A stretch of 64,000 nucleotides of DNA. It comes from Echinarachnius parma (Eukaryota > Echinodermata > Echinoidea > Clypeasteroida > Echinarachniidae). The translations under genes and the position numbers were made by a program. Positions 47,088 through 60,310 of the stretch are shown piece by piece. The stretch's first letter is position 1, and every line of letters begins with the position of its first letter. The stretch spans positions 37,242-101,241 of the forward strand of contig JBAMJV010008453.1 in NCBI GenBank assembly GCA_037951105.1. Direction: 5' to 3'. The notes under the pieces were generated by a model that had not been told where the DNA came from, made no database searches, and worked only from the letters and a program-made list of their open reading frames with translations.

Positions 47088-48086
47088 GCAACCATTTCAA
47101 TCTTGGCTATCGATCAATAGCCCATTATTCATAAACTCCATTGTCTTTATAGCTCCATGCTAAATGTTGGTTTCCCAGATATTTTAGTTTAGTATAAAAC
47201 AACAAAGCAACAAGCCATTTTCGGACTTCCCACTTATGTCTATAGCTGGCACATTTGGCACCTACTTAATTATCTCTGTAGGATCATGTGTTAAATACTT
47301 GGTGAGTAATTTATTAGCGCCGTTATTATTATTGTTTCACTTGAAGTTTTATTTACTTTTTCTTGTTTGATGTTACCATGGTTACCATTGCAGTTTATTA
47401 AGGAACCTGCATCAATATCATCTTGTACAGTATGTAGGTTATGTGGTTACAAATGAAGAGCTCGTTTCCAAAAGAGGTTAGGTCCATTTTCCATTAAAAT
47501 TCATTATTTTAGCTTAATCTATAACATTTTGAGCAGCTCTATCCGGTAAAGCTAACAGAAAACTCAAATTCATATTGGAAAGTTGTTAAAATTTAGGTTT
47601 AAAATTGAGGTTTTTTACAAAAAAGATGATAGGTTCAACACAGTGTTGTTTCCAGAAAAGGTTAGGTAAAAAAAAAAACAAAAAAAAAACAGAAGGTGCT
47701 GGGATTTTTTTAAAGAGTTATTATTTTTACAATCCTATTATGATGCTCTTTTATGTAAAATAATTTTATATCCTTTCAACATTGCTAACTATGAGAAATT
47801 AAAAAAAACCCCTTCCGAACATAAAATTAATTCGTTCGGCTTACTTGCGAAATTGACCGAGAAATCCTTTATTATCACTGATAATTTTATTATTGAGAAA
47901 TTAATGTTGACTCACTTTTGTCTTTATTTATTCTACTTCTCCAAAAAGCAAATAAAACCTTCGAACTGAAAACTCTCAACTCCTAAAAATATTTCTACAC
48001 CGTTATTCTCAAGCGCACTGTCACGCGATGCCACAATAACTGTATAGACTGTTCCAGTTCACAGAAAAGCAAATATGTTTGAGCTT
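47088..48086. repeat. Segment A, copy 1, of the 8-kb tandem duplication
   Basis: From GACCGTGTCATGCAACC to AAATATGTTTGAGCTTCT this matches 55433-56418 with scattered differences. Its last ~330 bases (from TGTAAAATAATTTTATATCC) also form the start of the 1.68-kb units at 52077 and 53760. Confidence 0.88.
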
Positions 48087-48234
48087 CTTGTTCTGTTCTT
48101 TGAGCGGGACGGAACCCTAACTAAATTTGACCTTCAGAACATACATCAACTCAGTGGAGTGGAGTATACTTTTGATCGGTCATAAATAGAAATGTAAATA
48201 TTGAATGAATGCACAACTGTCTCTTAAACAGTAA

Positions 48235-48655
48235 ACTGCCACTAGGTCTAACCCCGCTTCGTCTAATATCCGCTTCGTCTCATCCCACATAGTATAATTC
48301 CGTTTTGTCTACAACCACTTGGTCTATAAGCCAGTTCGTCTAATAACCATTTGGGCTATACCCATTTTGTCTAATCACTTGGTCCATCACCACTTAGTCT
48401 ACCTGCCAGATCGTCTTATCACCATATTCTCTAATATTCGATTCATCTAGTATCACTTCATCTAATATCACTACGTCTAATATCACTACGTCTAATACCC
48501 ATTTGGGCTACATCAAATTCGGCTATATCCAGATGGGCAATTCATCACTTGGTCTAATCAGCATTTCATCAACTTCCCGTTTGCTCTAATAGGTGGGCTA
48601 CACCCACTTGGGCTAATGACCGACTTGTGCTAATGACCACATGGCCCTAATAAGG
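48235..48655. repeat. Left arm of ~15-16-bp degenerate subrepeats (copy 1)
   Basis: Units such as CACTTGGTCTA, CCATTTGGGCTA and CCGCTTCGTCTAAT recur at 13-17-bp spacing. They are the reverse complements of the units in the right arm at 50565-50965. Confidence 0.85.
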
Positions 48656-48721
48656 CCGGGGGCCATAATGCCCCCCCTTCCAAAACGCGGAAAGATGACG
48701 CGCCGCAGCTGCTTGGTGACT

Positions 48722-48752
<31 letters not shown>

Positions 48753-49129
48753 CTTACGCATATTTTAACACAACAATTTAGAAAATCGGACCTACCGTTA
48801 CGAAGTCACATGACCTTTTGTCTCTGCATATCGGCCCGAAAATCGCTCAATATCGTGATTTGTGTACAAAACATATGGAAATATCAGTTTTCGTAAAGAG
48901 AGGTATATCATTGTGGTTATTTGGTCTTGTTTACATTGTATATGTTTGTTTTGGGGTTCAAAATAGTTAAATTATATTTAAAAAAAAAACAATAACATAC
49001 ATAAGTACACAAAAAAACAAAAAAAAACATACATAAGAAATTATGAAAACAATTGAAAACATAAGGAAGAACCTGGCTCTTCCAAAAATTGTTGTCGTAT
49101 AATTATTCCAAATGCTCTAAAGAATATAT

Positions 49130-49700
49130 CAATTTCAATTTCAATTTCAATTCATTTCATTCATCATAAAACAACATAAATACAATGTACAGTATATATA
49201 AAATACATAATACCATAGATAACAAGTAAACAATTACAAACACAAAGGGTACAAATTATGAGAATGTGGGGTCAACAAAAAGTGCATGAAGCCTTATAAA
49301 ACGTTGACCCTTAATAAGAATATCATGTAAAACTATTTAAAATCTAACATAACAATTACTCAGTAACATAACAAAGTGCTCACAAATTATATTAATCATT
49401 ACAGTATCAATCATTGGATGAATAAAAATTCATAAGATAACATTTATAACATCGTTTAAAACTATTGAGAGAAGGTGAATTTTTCAAATCGGGTGGTATT
49501 TGATTCCATAAAACAGGGCCTTTACAAAATGTGGAATTTTTTGAAATAATTATTAGTTCTTATCTTTGGTCAATGATAATTAGCAGAATTGCGAGTATTA
49601 TGAAAATGAACATTGCTATTCAACAAAAATTTAGATGACATAGCGACAGGAAGTAGACCGCTTGAACACATAAACATAAATATTGCAATGTATATGTGGT
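49130..49700 (-). mobile_element. LINE 3' end fragment, reverse orientation
   Basis: The - strand encodes a broken version of the LINE C-terminus (SGLLPVAMSSKFLLNSNVH, HNTRNSANYH) with in-frame stops. It runs to a (AATTG)n-like tail, seen on the + strand as ATTTCAATTTCAATTTC. The paralogous copy at 60903-61735 is more intact. Confidence 0.82.
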
Positions 49701-49881
49701 GAAAACCAATGTTTAATTATGAAGAATATATGATTGATGGGTAAAAATATGAATTGTATGACCTTATTTGCATAAATTACCATAAATATGCAAATTAATG
49801 AATTTTTCCAAATAATTAAATTACCATTGTATTCTATACACTTAACTTATCATGCGTGCAAATTTTCACGTCGATCGGCCG

Positions 49882-49960
49882 CTTAGCGGCCGAGATCTTA
49901 AGGGGGGGAGGGGGGAGGGGGCAAAATGTCCCCCCCCCCCCCCCCCCGGCCGTAGAAAGA
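49882..49960. repeat. G-run/C-run palindrome (copy 1)
   Basis: CGGCCGAGATC is followed by interrupted G runs, then a run of about 17 C and CGGCCG. The G and C runs can pair, giving a strong cruciform or a G-quadruplex. The paralogue is at 61772-61846. Confidence 0.85.
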
Positions 49961-50564
49961 CCTCAAACAGCCCGGCCTTTTTAGGGTTAACCCATGTTCA
50001 ATCCTATGCATCCGTACCAAACTAGACAAGTTGAAATTACCAGCTTATAAATAACGAGTGTAATATAATTGTATTTTGTGAAAGCATAATTTTGCCCTAT
50101 AAATGTTTGTGAAATATCTGGATACTAACCTGTGAATCATGTTTGCTCTTCTCTGTAGTCAAATCAACCCTGCTAGCAGACATCGTTTTTTGTGCGTGCC
50201 ACGGGTTTGATGATATACAATTTTGTGGAACCTGTTATTTTAAAGGTACATGATTATAGCGGGCACTATCTTGTTTCCTTTCGGGTGGTCACTTTACACT
50301 GTTTGATGAAAGTCGTCTATAAATTAAACTTGTTTATAGCGGCAACATATCTATTTCCTCTTGCGTTGTGACCGTAAAAATGTTTTACTGTAATCTATGT
50401 TATTTAATGAACTGGTATACAAATGTCACCTGTTTAAAGCGGCCAATTTTCGATTCTCTTTAGTGGTCATTAGTCACAGGTGTGACTGTAAACGATATAT
50501 GGCATTTTTCATACGGCATATGCAGGCGATGGGCAATCACAGAGGTCATGTGTGGGCGATCCAC

Positions 50565-50965
50565 ATCTTGTTATTAGACCAAATGAGAGTTAGCCGAAAT
50601 AGTATTTAGACGAAATGGCATTATAGACGAACTGCTTGTAGACCAAGTGAAAATAGACCTATTTGTATTAGACGAAATGGTAATAGACTAATGGATATTA
50701 TACTAAGTGAAATACAGACCAAATGGTTATAGACCCGCAAACGGTATTTAGACGAATTGCATATAGACCAAGTGAAGGGTAGCCTAATTGAGAATTAGAG
50801 AAACTGGTATTAGACGAAGTGACAATTGGCCCTTTCGGTCATTAGACGAAACAGCAATAGCCTAAATGGGCATTAGACCTAGTGATAATTAGCCCAAATG
50901 GGTTTAGCCGAAGTGGAGTTAGACGATCTAAAAAAATATACAGAGTGGTATTAGACCAAGTGAAT
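50565..50965. repeat. Right arm of ~15-16-bp degenerate subrepeats (copy 1)
   Basis: Units such as TTAGACGAAATGG, ATAGACCAAGTG, TTAGCCCAAATGGG and ATAGGCCTAAA repeat with a 14-17-bp period. The arm is the inverted partner of 48235-48655. Confidence 0.88.
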
Positions 50966-51257
50966 ATAGGCCTAAACCTCTTAAACATCGTGTGTCCCGT
51001 CATGTAAGAGTAGTCATATCAATTGTGGGTCTTGTATGTGCAATATTTAAAGGACAATGACATCCAGACAAATTGTTGCATAAACTATAAGACACTAAAT
51101 AGGATGAATAGTCCCTGAAAATTTGAGCACAATCGGTCAAGAAATACAAAATCTGTGGCTCTTTGAAAAGAGCCGTTTATTTTTACGAGTGACTCAAATT
51201 GGCAACCCGCTCTGGCAAAGTTGTGGACAACTCCGTATACATTTTGTATACAAAATT

Positions 51258-52434
51258 AAAATTTTGTAAAATTTTCTCAAAATGAATGTTTTCCATTTAT
51301 TTGAATTATCTATTGTAGATTGCATTTATACATGACATATCATGAGTTGGGGGAATGGAAAAGTACGAATATGAAGAAAAATGTAAAAATGGGAACAAAC
51401 CGTTCATAAGCATCGTTGACTCATTTTTGTTCTACAAAGCCAAATATGAGTGATAATATTAGTGAAATTAATTATCTACATAATCTTTGGTCACTCATTT
51501 GATAGCACCTGCCGTGGTTTTATATGACATTTGCCAAAATATCATCTTGTTATTAATTGAATGATAGCATTTGTATTAATTGTTATAGTCATAACATTTT
51601 GTAGTCGATCATATTTTCAACATAATTTTTTACTTTGCCGGTAAATTTGTGTGTACTTTTCAGCCCTTAATTTATTATGCCAAATTTGAAGTCTACTTTT
51701 ATCTTATAATTGTGTTAACTATTTTACCTCGAAATTGTTATTGGTTAATTGAGTAATAGATCTGCATGTTTTACCATATAATAATATACAAAATTACACT
51801 ATATAACAAATTACATTTATATATTTTGCCATCACTATTGATCATAATATTGTTGACTCTTTTATGTTAGGGCGTTTTCCCCGAGAAAAAAAAGGTATTT
51901 GTGATAGTGTTACTACAAAGATTACAAAACATAATTAGTATAAAGTTGTATAATTGAGTCCTTGCATTGTTTTCTTTTTACAGATGTGTTTTTCGACTAA
52001 TGTATATATAAAATAGTTAAACCCATAATGTGCTCGTCACTGTAAATTAATTTGACATTACATTACATTACAGTTCATGTAAAATTATTTTATATCCTCT
52101 CAACATTGCTAACTATGAGAAATAAAAAAAACCTTCCGAACATAAAATTAATTCGTTCGGCTAACTTGCGAAATTGACAGAGAAATCCTTTATTATCACT
52201 GATCATTTTTTATTGAGAAATTAATATTGACTCACTTTTGTCTTTATTTATTCTACTTCTCCAAAAAGCAAATATAACCTTCAAACTGAAAACTCTCAAC
52301 TCCTAAAAATATTTGTACACCGTTATTCTCAAGCGCACTGTCACGCGATGCCATAATAAGTATTATCTGGTCCAGTTCACAGAAAAGCAAATATGTTTAA
52401 GCTTCTCATGAATGAAAAAAAAAATCAAAAAAGA
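51258..52434. repeat. 1.68-kb tandem unit C1 (internally deleted)
   Basis: It matches C2 and C3 but lacks ~505 bases that lie between AAAATGGGAACA and AACCGTTCATAAGC in the other units. Confidence 0.88.
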
Positions 52435-54116
52435 ACAAAATTTCAATTTTGTAAAATTTTCTTAAAATGTATGTTTTCCATTTATTTGAATTATCTATTG
52501 TAGATTGCATTTATACATGACATATCATGAGTTGGGGGAATGGAAAAGTGCGAATATGAAGAAAACTGTAAAAATGGGAACATTTGTGTAAACAAAAATA
52601 TAGCCGGGAGTAGTCCACACACTTATCAGTTTGCGTTGGCAATTTGAGTGCCCCATATGAATAAATGGACATCGTCAAAGAATCATTGTTTTATTGTTTC
52701 TTGCCCGATTATGCTATAATTTTCAGAGATTATTCCTCCTCATCTCTTCAAGTCTATGAACGCAACATTCTGCTTGGATTTCATTGCCCTCTACCACAAA
52801 TTGTACTCTTTAGTTGGAGAGCCAGAACATAACAGTGATAGACTATCACATATTTGAAGGCTATCCTATCCTTGCACTTGTGTGAATTATGGTACAAAGC
52901 AGACTTTGCAACAATATAATTGTAACTGCAAATACGTTATATGTGGATATAGATATATTATCCTCCATCAATCATCATTATGATACCAACTTTATAATGA
53001 TAATTTTAAGAATGTTTATTTGTAATGGTCAATGCGAATTGTATATAGAATTGCAATGTCGCATATTACGTTGTCTTTGTTAAACCGTTCATAAGCATCG
53101 TTGACTCATTTTTGTTCTACAAAGCCAAATGTGAGTGATAATATGAGTGAAATTAATTATCTACGTAATCTTTGGTCTCTCATTTGATAGCACCTGCCGT
53201 GATTTTATATGGCATTTGCCAAAATATCAGCTTGTTATTAATTGAATGATATAATTTGTATTAATTGTTATAGTCATAACATTTTGTAGTCGATCATATT
53301 TTCAACATAATTTTTTACTTTGCCGGTAAATTTGTGTGTACTTTTCAGCCCTTAATTTATTATGCCAAATTTGAAGTCTACTTTTATCTTATAATTGTGT
53401 TAACTATTTTACCTCGAAATTGTTATTGGTTAATTGAGTAATAGATCTGCATGTTTTACCATATAATAATATACAAAATTACACTATATAACAAATTACA
53501 TTTATATATTTTGCCATCACTATTGATCATAATATTGTTGACTCTTTTATGTTAGGGCGTTTTCCCCGAGAAAAAAAGGTATTTGTGATAGTGTTACTAC
53601 AAAGATTACAAAACATAATTAGTATAAAGTTGTATAATTGAGTCCTTGCATTGTTTTCTTTTTACAGATGCGTTTTTCGACTAATGTATATATAAAATAG
53701 TTAAACCCATAATGTGCTCGTCACTGTAAATTAATTTGACATTACATTACATTACAGTTCATGTAAAATAATTTTATATCCTCTCAACATTGCTAACTAT
53801 GAGAAATAAAAAACCTTCCGAACATAAAATTAATTCGTTCGGCTAACTTGCGAAATTGACAGAGAAATCATTTATTATCACTGATCATTTTTTATTGAGA
53901 AATTAATATTGACTCACTTTTGTCTTTATTTATTCTACTTCTCCAAAAAGCAAATATAACCTTCAAACTGAAAACTCTCAACTCCTAAAAATATTTGTAC
54001 ACCGTTATTCTCAAGCGCACTGTCACGCGATGCCATAATAAGTATAGACTGGTCCAGTTCACAGAAAAGCAAATATGTTTAAGCTTCTCATGAATGAAAA
54101 AAAAATTCAAAAAAGA
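52435..54116. repeat. 1.68-kb tandem unit C2
   Basis: A full unit of 1682 bases. Landmarks such as TATGGTACAAAGCAGACTTT recur at exactly this spacing (52887 and 54569). The 64-codon frame repeated in C2 and C3 has no family features. Confidence 0.93.
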
Positions 54117-55432
54117 ACAAAATTTAAATTTTGTAACATTTTCTTAAAATGTATGTTTTCCATTTATTTGAATTATCTATTGTAGATTGCATTTATACAT
54201 GACATATCATGAGTTGGGGGAATGGAAAAGTGCGAATATGAAGAAAACTGTAAAAATGGGAACATTTGTGTAAACAAAAATATAGCCGGGAGTAGTCCAC
54301 ACACTTATCAGTTTGCGTTGGCAATTTGAGTGCCCCATATGAATAAATGGACATCGTCAAAGAATCATTGTTTTATTGTTTCTTGCCCGATTATGCTATA
54401 ATTTTCAGAGATTATTCCTCCTCATCTCTTCAAGTCTATGCACGCAACATTCTGCTTGGATTTCATTGCCCTCTACCACAAATTGTACTCTTTAGTTGGA
54501 GAGCCAGAACATAACAGTGATAGACTATCACATATTTGAAGGCTATCCTATCCTTGCACTTGTGTGAATTATGGTACAAAGCAGACTTTGCAACAATATA
54601 ATTGTAACTGAAAATACGTTATATGTGGATATAGATATATTATCCTCCATCAATCATCATTATGATACCAACTTTATAATGATACTTTTAAGAATGTTTA
54701 TTTGTAATGGTCAATGCGAATTGTATATAGAATTGCAATGTCGCATATTACGTTGTCTTTGTTAAACCGTTCATCAGCATCGTTGACTCATTTTTGTTCT
54801 ACAAAGCCAAATATGAGTGATAATATGAGTGAAATTAATTATCTACGTAATCTTTGGTCTCTCATTTGATAGCACCTGCCGTGATTTTATATGGCATTTG
54901 CCAAAATATCAGCTTGTTATTAATTGAATGATATAATTTGTAGTAATTGTTATAGTCATAACATTTTGTAGTCGATCATATTTTCAACATAATTTTTTAC
55001 TTTGCCGGTAAATTTGTGTGTACTTTTCAGCCCTTAATTTATTATGCCAAATTTGAAGTCTACTTTTATCTTATAATTGTGTTAACTATTTTACCTCGAA
55101 CTTGTTATTGGTTAATTGAGTAATAGATCTGCATGTTTTACCCTATAATAATATACAAAATTACACTATATAACAAATTACATTTATATCTTTTGCCATC
55201 GCTATTGATCATAATATTGTTGACTCTTTTATGTTAGGGCGTTTTCCCCGAGAAAAAAGGGTAATTGTGATAGTGTTACTACAAAGATTACAAAACATAA
55301 TTAGTATAAAGTTGTATAATTGAGTCCTTGCATTGTTTTCTTTTTACAGATGTGTTTTTCGACTAATGTATATATAAAATAGTTAAACCCATAATGTGCT
55401 CGTCACTGTAAATTAATTTGACATTACATCAG
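54117..55432. repeat. 1.68-kb tandem unit C3 (3' truncated)
   Basis: It matches C2 almost exactly and stops at GACATTACATC, where segment A copy 2 begins. Confidence 0.92.
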
Positions 55433-56418
55433 ACCGTGTCATGCAGCCTGTTTAATCTTCGCTATCATTGTACAAGAGCGCATTATTCATGCACTCCATT
55501 GTTAAATGTTTGTTTCTCAGATACTTTAGTTTAGTATATAAAACAACAAAGCAACAAGCCGTTTTCGGACTTCCCACTTATGTCTATAGCTGGCACATTT
55601 GGCACCTACTTAATTATCTCTGTAGGATCATGTGTTAAATACTTGGTGAGTAATTTATTAGCGACGTTATTATTATTGTTTCACTTGAAGTTTTATTTAC
55701 TTTTTCTTGTTTAATGTACCATGGTTACCATTGCAGTTTATTAAGGAACCTGCATCAATATCATCTTGTACAGTTTGTAGGTTCTGTGGTTACAAATGAA
55801 GAGCACGTTTCCAAAAGAGGTTAGGTCCATTTTCCATCAAAATTCATTATTTTAGCTTAATCTATACAATTCTGAGCAGCTCTATCCGGTAAAGCTAACA
55901 GAAAACTCAAATTCATACTGGAAAGTTGTTAAAATTTACAAAGAATTTTTTTTTTTTTTTTTACCCAAAAGAGGATAGGTCCAACACAGTGTTGTTTCCA
56001 GAAAAGGTTAGGTCAAAAAAACAACAAAAACAAGGTGCTGGGATTTTGTTAAAGAGTTATTTTTTTACAATCCTATTATGATGCTCTTTCATGTAAAATA
56101 ATTTTATATCCTCTCAACATTGCTAACTATGAGAAATAAAAAAACCCTTCCGAACATAAAATTAATTCGTTCGTCTTACTTGCGAAATTTACAGAGAAAT
56201 CCTATATTATCACTGATCATTTTTTTATTGAGAAATTAATCTTGACTCACTTTTGTCTTTATTTATTCTACTTCTCCAAAAAGCAAATAAAACCTTCAAA
56301 CTGAAAACTCTCAACTCCTAAACATATTTGTACACCGTTATTCTCAAGCGCACTGTCACGCGATGCCACAATAAGTATAGACTGGTCCAGTTCATAGAAA
56401 AGCAAATAATTGTTTAAG
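55433..56418. repeat. Segment A, copy 2
   Basis: Matches 47088-48086 from GACCGTGTCATGCAGCC to AAGCTTCT. It is followed by an insertion that is absent from the copy-1 junction. Confidence 0.88.
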
Positions 56419-56428
56419 CTTCTTATGA

Positions 56429-57807
56429 ATGAATGTTACTAATAATAAATTTGACATAACACAAATTAAGTTTAATGATGAGATTATTGAGGATCCTAGG
56501 GATATAGTAAATATTTTTAATAATTACTTTTCTTCGATTGGTGAAAATCTTGCTGTTAATATTCCCCCATCAAAAAAGCATTTTGTTGATTTTTTGGGCC
56601 AGCCCAATTCAAACTCTATATTTTTTGTTTCTATTCATAAATATGAAATTTTAGATATTGTTTCGAAACTTGTTTCTAAGAAAAGTTCTGGCCATGATGA
56701 AATTAATAATAGGCATTTTCCTGGACTTCTCCAAGGCCTTCGACACGATTAACCACGATATTTTACTTTATAAACTTTCACATTATGGTGTACGTGGGTT
56801 GGCCTTGGAGTGGTTCAGGAGCTATCTTTCAGACAGAAAGCAGTATGTATTTTTAAATGATAATTCTTCAGCTCCCCGTAATATAAAATGTGGTGTTCCA
56901 CAAGGTAGTATATTAGGCCCACTTTGATTTATTTTATATATTAATGACGATCGTCCGAAATTTTGTCATTCGTACTTTTTGCTGATGATACAAATTTGTT
57001 TTTTTAGCATACGGATTTTCATATATTAGTTGAAATTATTAATATTGAATTGAGTCATATATTATCATGGATTAAAGCGAACAAATTGTCATTGAATCTC
57101 CAGAAAACGAAATATATGTTGTTTAGTAAATCTATAGATTCGTTACCGGCTAACATAGTTTTTGAAAACACCCCATTGGAGCGTGTTTCATTCATTACAT
57201 TTCTGGGTGTAACGGTTGATAGTAATCTTTCTTGGAAACATCATATTGATAATATTTGTACAATTATTTCTCGTAATATTGGTATTATTAATAAAGTAAA
57301 ACATGTCTTCCTTTTAATTCACTGATTATGCTTTATAGTTCTTTGATACTCCCATACTTAAATGATGGTCTTTTACTTTGGGGAAACACACATGAAACTT
57401 TATTAGATAAAGTGTTGTTATTACAAAAGAAGGTTATTCGTATTATTTGTAATTCACCCTTTCGCGCCCATACTGACTCTTTATTTTTTGTAAATAAGAT
57501 ACTGAAGGTAAAAGACCTATATTTATTTCAACTTGGTCAATTCATGTATAATTACAATAATAACATGCTACCATCTGTTTTTCAAGAATGTTTTCTTCAA
57601 AATAGCTCAGTTCATAATTATCCAACTAGACATTCTGAAGAATTTCATTTACCTCTCTTGCGGACCCTACTTGCTCAAAATACATTAATATATGAAGGTC
57701 CTAAATTCTGGAATTCTTTAAGTAATGAAATAAAAAATGCTCCATCGATTAATATTTTCAAGAAAAAATTAAAATTGTTTTTATTACACTCTTATACACA
57801 ACAATGA
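56429..57807 (+). pseudogene. LINE reverse transcriptase, internally deleted and frameshifted
   Basis: The frame opens with FNNYFSSIGENLA and [10 protein letters not shown], a region upstream of the polymerase core. Then it jumps at about 56712 to [16 protein letters not shown] in another frame. About 130 residues including the YRPISLL region are missing. [11 protein letters not shown] is followed by a stop near 56925, the catalytic aspartate loop is out of frame, and further frame changes occur near 57325. The end ends NIFKKKLKLFLLHSYTQQ, a normal LINE C-terminus. It is non-functional. Confidence 0.9.
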
Positions 57808-57845
57808 ATTATATCTCCCATTTATTCTTATCCCGTGCTTACGTC

Positions 57846-59459
57846 ATCCTAAAACAAGGTAATTCTTTACTCGCGGACTCTAAATGTAATCTGATATTAT
57901 ATGTGCCTCGCCATCCGCAGGGGAGCCAGAAGTCGCAATATGTCGAACCTCAGAAATCACGATTGATTTGAAATTGCATGAAAAAGTGAAAAAAAATATT
58001 ATTGCCTCATGCATTTCCCTGATATCTGTTCTACCGGTACGCAAAATATCCAGTAAAAATATCCAGTGGAAAGGTAAAAATTAAGCAGAGTTTTGAAGCA
58101 TGTTTTTTGCAGGTTTGAAAAGTTTGCGTTCCAAAATTATTTGCCACTAAAAGCGATCGATATTAAGCTCCGCCTCTTAACAACCCCTTTGTGCTAAGTT
58201 GGAATCTCGTTAGCCGTCAAGAGCGGCCAGCGCACATCGAGATTCTTTAATCCCTATTGACTGCGCGGTCGCTTGCACGGAAATTAGTAATCCAAATGGC
58301 CTCCATTGTATAGTGGCCCTATTTAGTTTGACAAGTATGTTTATGACAATACGACCCAAGTCCTATCCAATTAACTGCACACCCACCCCCCCCCCCCCCT
58401 CCAACCTCATACACTTTGTACACCACTGGTTGAGTGTGAGTATTATATAGATTAAAGAATTGGGCCCTGTAACATAACATTCATTAATCGTATGTAGAAT
58501 TAATTTGTCGTACTAAATATTTAAGTAGTTCATAATAATTTTATAATAAGGCATACCCCCCCCCCCCCCCACACCATAAAAAAAAAAAAAAACGCTATTT
58601 AGAGCTTGTTTTAAGTTGGCTAAAGCACAATCCCACTCTTTTATATACCCTCATTTTGAAGTTGACCGAGGCTCGCCTCCGTTACTTAGACACCTGTTTC
58701 AAAATTTTCTAAGGGACATCCCCGGGCATCCCCGCCAAAAGAACGAAAACAAACCCTGTACCAACGGATCCCCCCCCCCCCCCCTCCCCCTTTGGTACCT
58801 GGGGCCTCCCCCTCCAAAATGTCTAGCTTCGATACCCCGTTTTACTTTTCACGTATCAACATACTGTTCTTTGTAATAGTTTTTACATTACGCACCAGAC
58901 GCAAGTTTGCATTCCTAAAATCAAACTGCCAGTCAATACCGATTAATCGAACAATAAACAGAGCCAGAGCGGAATCCCTTTTGTTACCTGAAAGTGCTCG
59001 CTATTGTATCATGTGCTCGATGTGTACAGTTTATCGTTCCAAACCCACTTAAATTGTAATTAAATCTGTTCATATCTCTACAATGCATGGATAATATTCA
59101 ACAGTTTCTGGAGGGAAGGTGTATATCATACATATTTACTGATATGCAAGTTTTCAAGAAAATTGAATAAAGGTTGCTACGACATTCTATTCATGCAATC
59201 GGTTCATTTATGGCCTGCTTAAAACGCTAATTTCACTTTCAAAATGGATGTAAAGTTTCTTGAGCTATTTTCTCGGCATCTTATTTCCAGACCGTTCAAT
59301 ATTTGCCTTAGAAAAGCGTCAATAACTCCGCGTTGCAGAATCATTATGAGACAAACTTTATATCATATTAAAGCTTAGATATTGCTGAATCTAACTAAAT
59401 ACAAATCCAGAAAATCAACTTTGTCGACTTCTGGTTCTTCTACGTAGGACGGGTCACAT
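57846..59459. other. Unassigned sequence inside the 3.5-kb insertion
   Basis: Several C runs (58383, 58556, 58770) are present. CCAGAAGTCG at 57930 and CGACTTCTGG near 59426 are inverted and could mark a nested insertion. No gene is seen. Confidence 0.45.
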
Positions 59460-60069
59460 ATATTGTGCCTTCTCACGCATTGTTCCTTTCTATTATGCGC
59501 AAGTCTTTTCCTTATTTTTACTTGAACCCCACTTGCAGCTTATCTTTTACACACATTTGAACCTCCGATCTCTCACTTCCTTTTGGCAGTGTCTAATTGT
59601 TTGTATTGTGCACGTCTTCTCCTATTTGTGTAATGAAAGTTCTCTCTTGTCCCATGTTGGTCTCTGTTGGCATCCCCTTTCCCCCTTTCCCCCCCTCTAT
59701 ATGTGTTTATGTTGTTGTAGTCTAGAATGTGTTAATTTAAATGTACAATATACCTAACTATTATTTGAGGGGTCCACAATTGTACAAGCATTGCTTTTTA
59801 GTGGATCCCTCTTGTTTCCAATATGTATATCCCTATTTTGTGCAAATTATCATTATTCATTTGTAATGTTTTGTTGGAAGCAAGAATAAATTGAAATTGA
59901 ATTGAAATTATTCTGTTCTTTAAGCGGGACGGAACCGTAACTAAATTTGACCTTCAGAACATACATCAACTCAGTGGAGTGGAGTATACATTAATAACAT
60001 ATACTACTTTTGATCGGTCATGAATAGAAATGTAAAGATTGAATGAATGCACAACTGTCTCTTAAACAG

Positions 60070-60310
60070 TAAACTGCCACTAGGTCTAACCCCGCTTCGT
60101 CTAATATCCGCTTCGTCTCATCCCACATAGTATAATTCCGTTTTGTCTACAACCACTTGGTCTATAAGCCAGTTCGTCTAATAACAATTTGTTCTAATAG
60201 AGAGTTGGACAACACCCACTTGGGCTAATGACCGACTTGTGCTAATGACCACATGGTCTAATGACCATTTCGTCTTATGACCATTACATTTTGGTCTAAA
60301 GGTCTAATGT
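60070..60310. repeat. Left subrepeat arm (copy 2)
   Basis: The same GGTCTAAT/CGTCTAAT unit family as 48235-48655 but with fewer units and a different order in its second half. Its inverted partner is at 62452-62880. Confidence 0.82.

Larger units (their letters stand above)
48087..51257. repeat. Segment B, copy 1, with a foldback-like element
   Basis: From TTCTGTTCTTTGAGCGGGAC onward it matches 59908-63130. It contains inverted subrepeat arms (48235-48655 and 50565-50965), a reverse LINE 3' fragment (49130-49700), a G-run/C-run palindrome and a CAGT-type MITE remnant ending CAGGTGTGACTGTA near 50488. Confidence 0.88.
56419..59908 (+). mobile_element. 3.5-kb insertion containing a LINE copy and its 3' UTR
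   Basis: In copy 1 segment A passes directly into segment B (GAGCTTCT then TGTTCTGTTCTTTGAG at 48080-48102). Here ~3.49 kb separates the two. It holds broken LINE coding sequence (56429-57807), about 1.6 kb of unrelated sequence with C runs, then LINE-like 3' UTR from ~59460 ending AATAAATTGAAATTGAATTG. Confidence 0.8.

Noticed and set aside
52889..54765. A duplicated 64-codon gene
   Set aside because: The frame repeats only because the 1.68-kb unit repeats; it is AT-rich, with no motif and no splice context.
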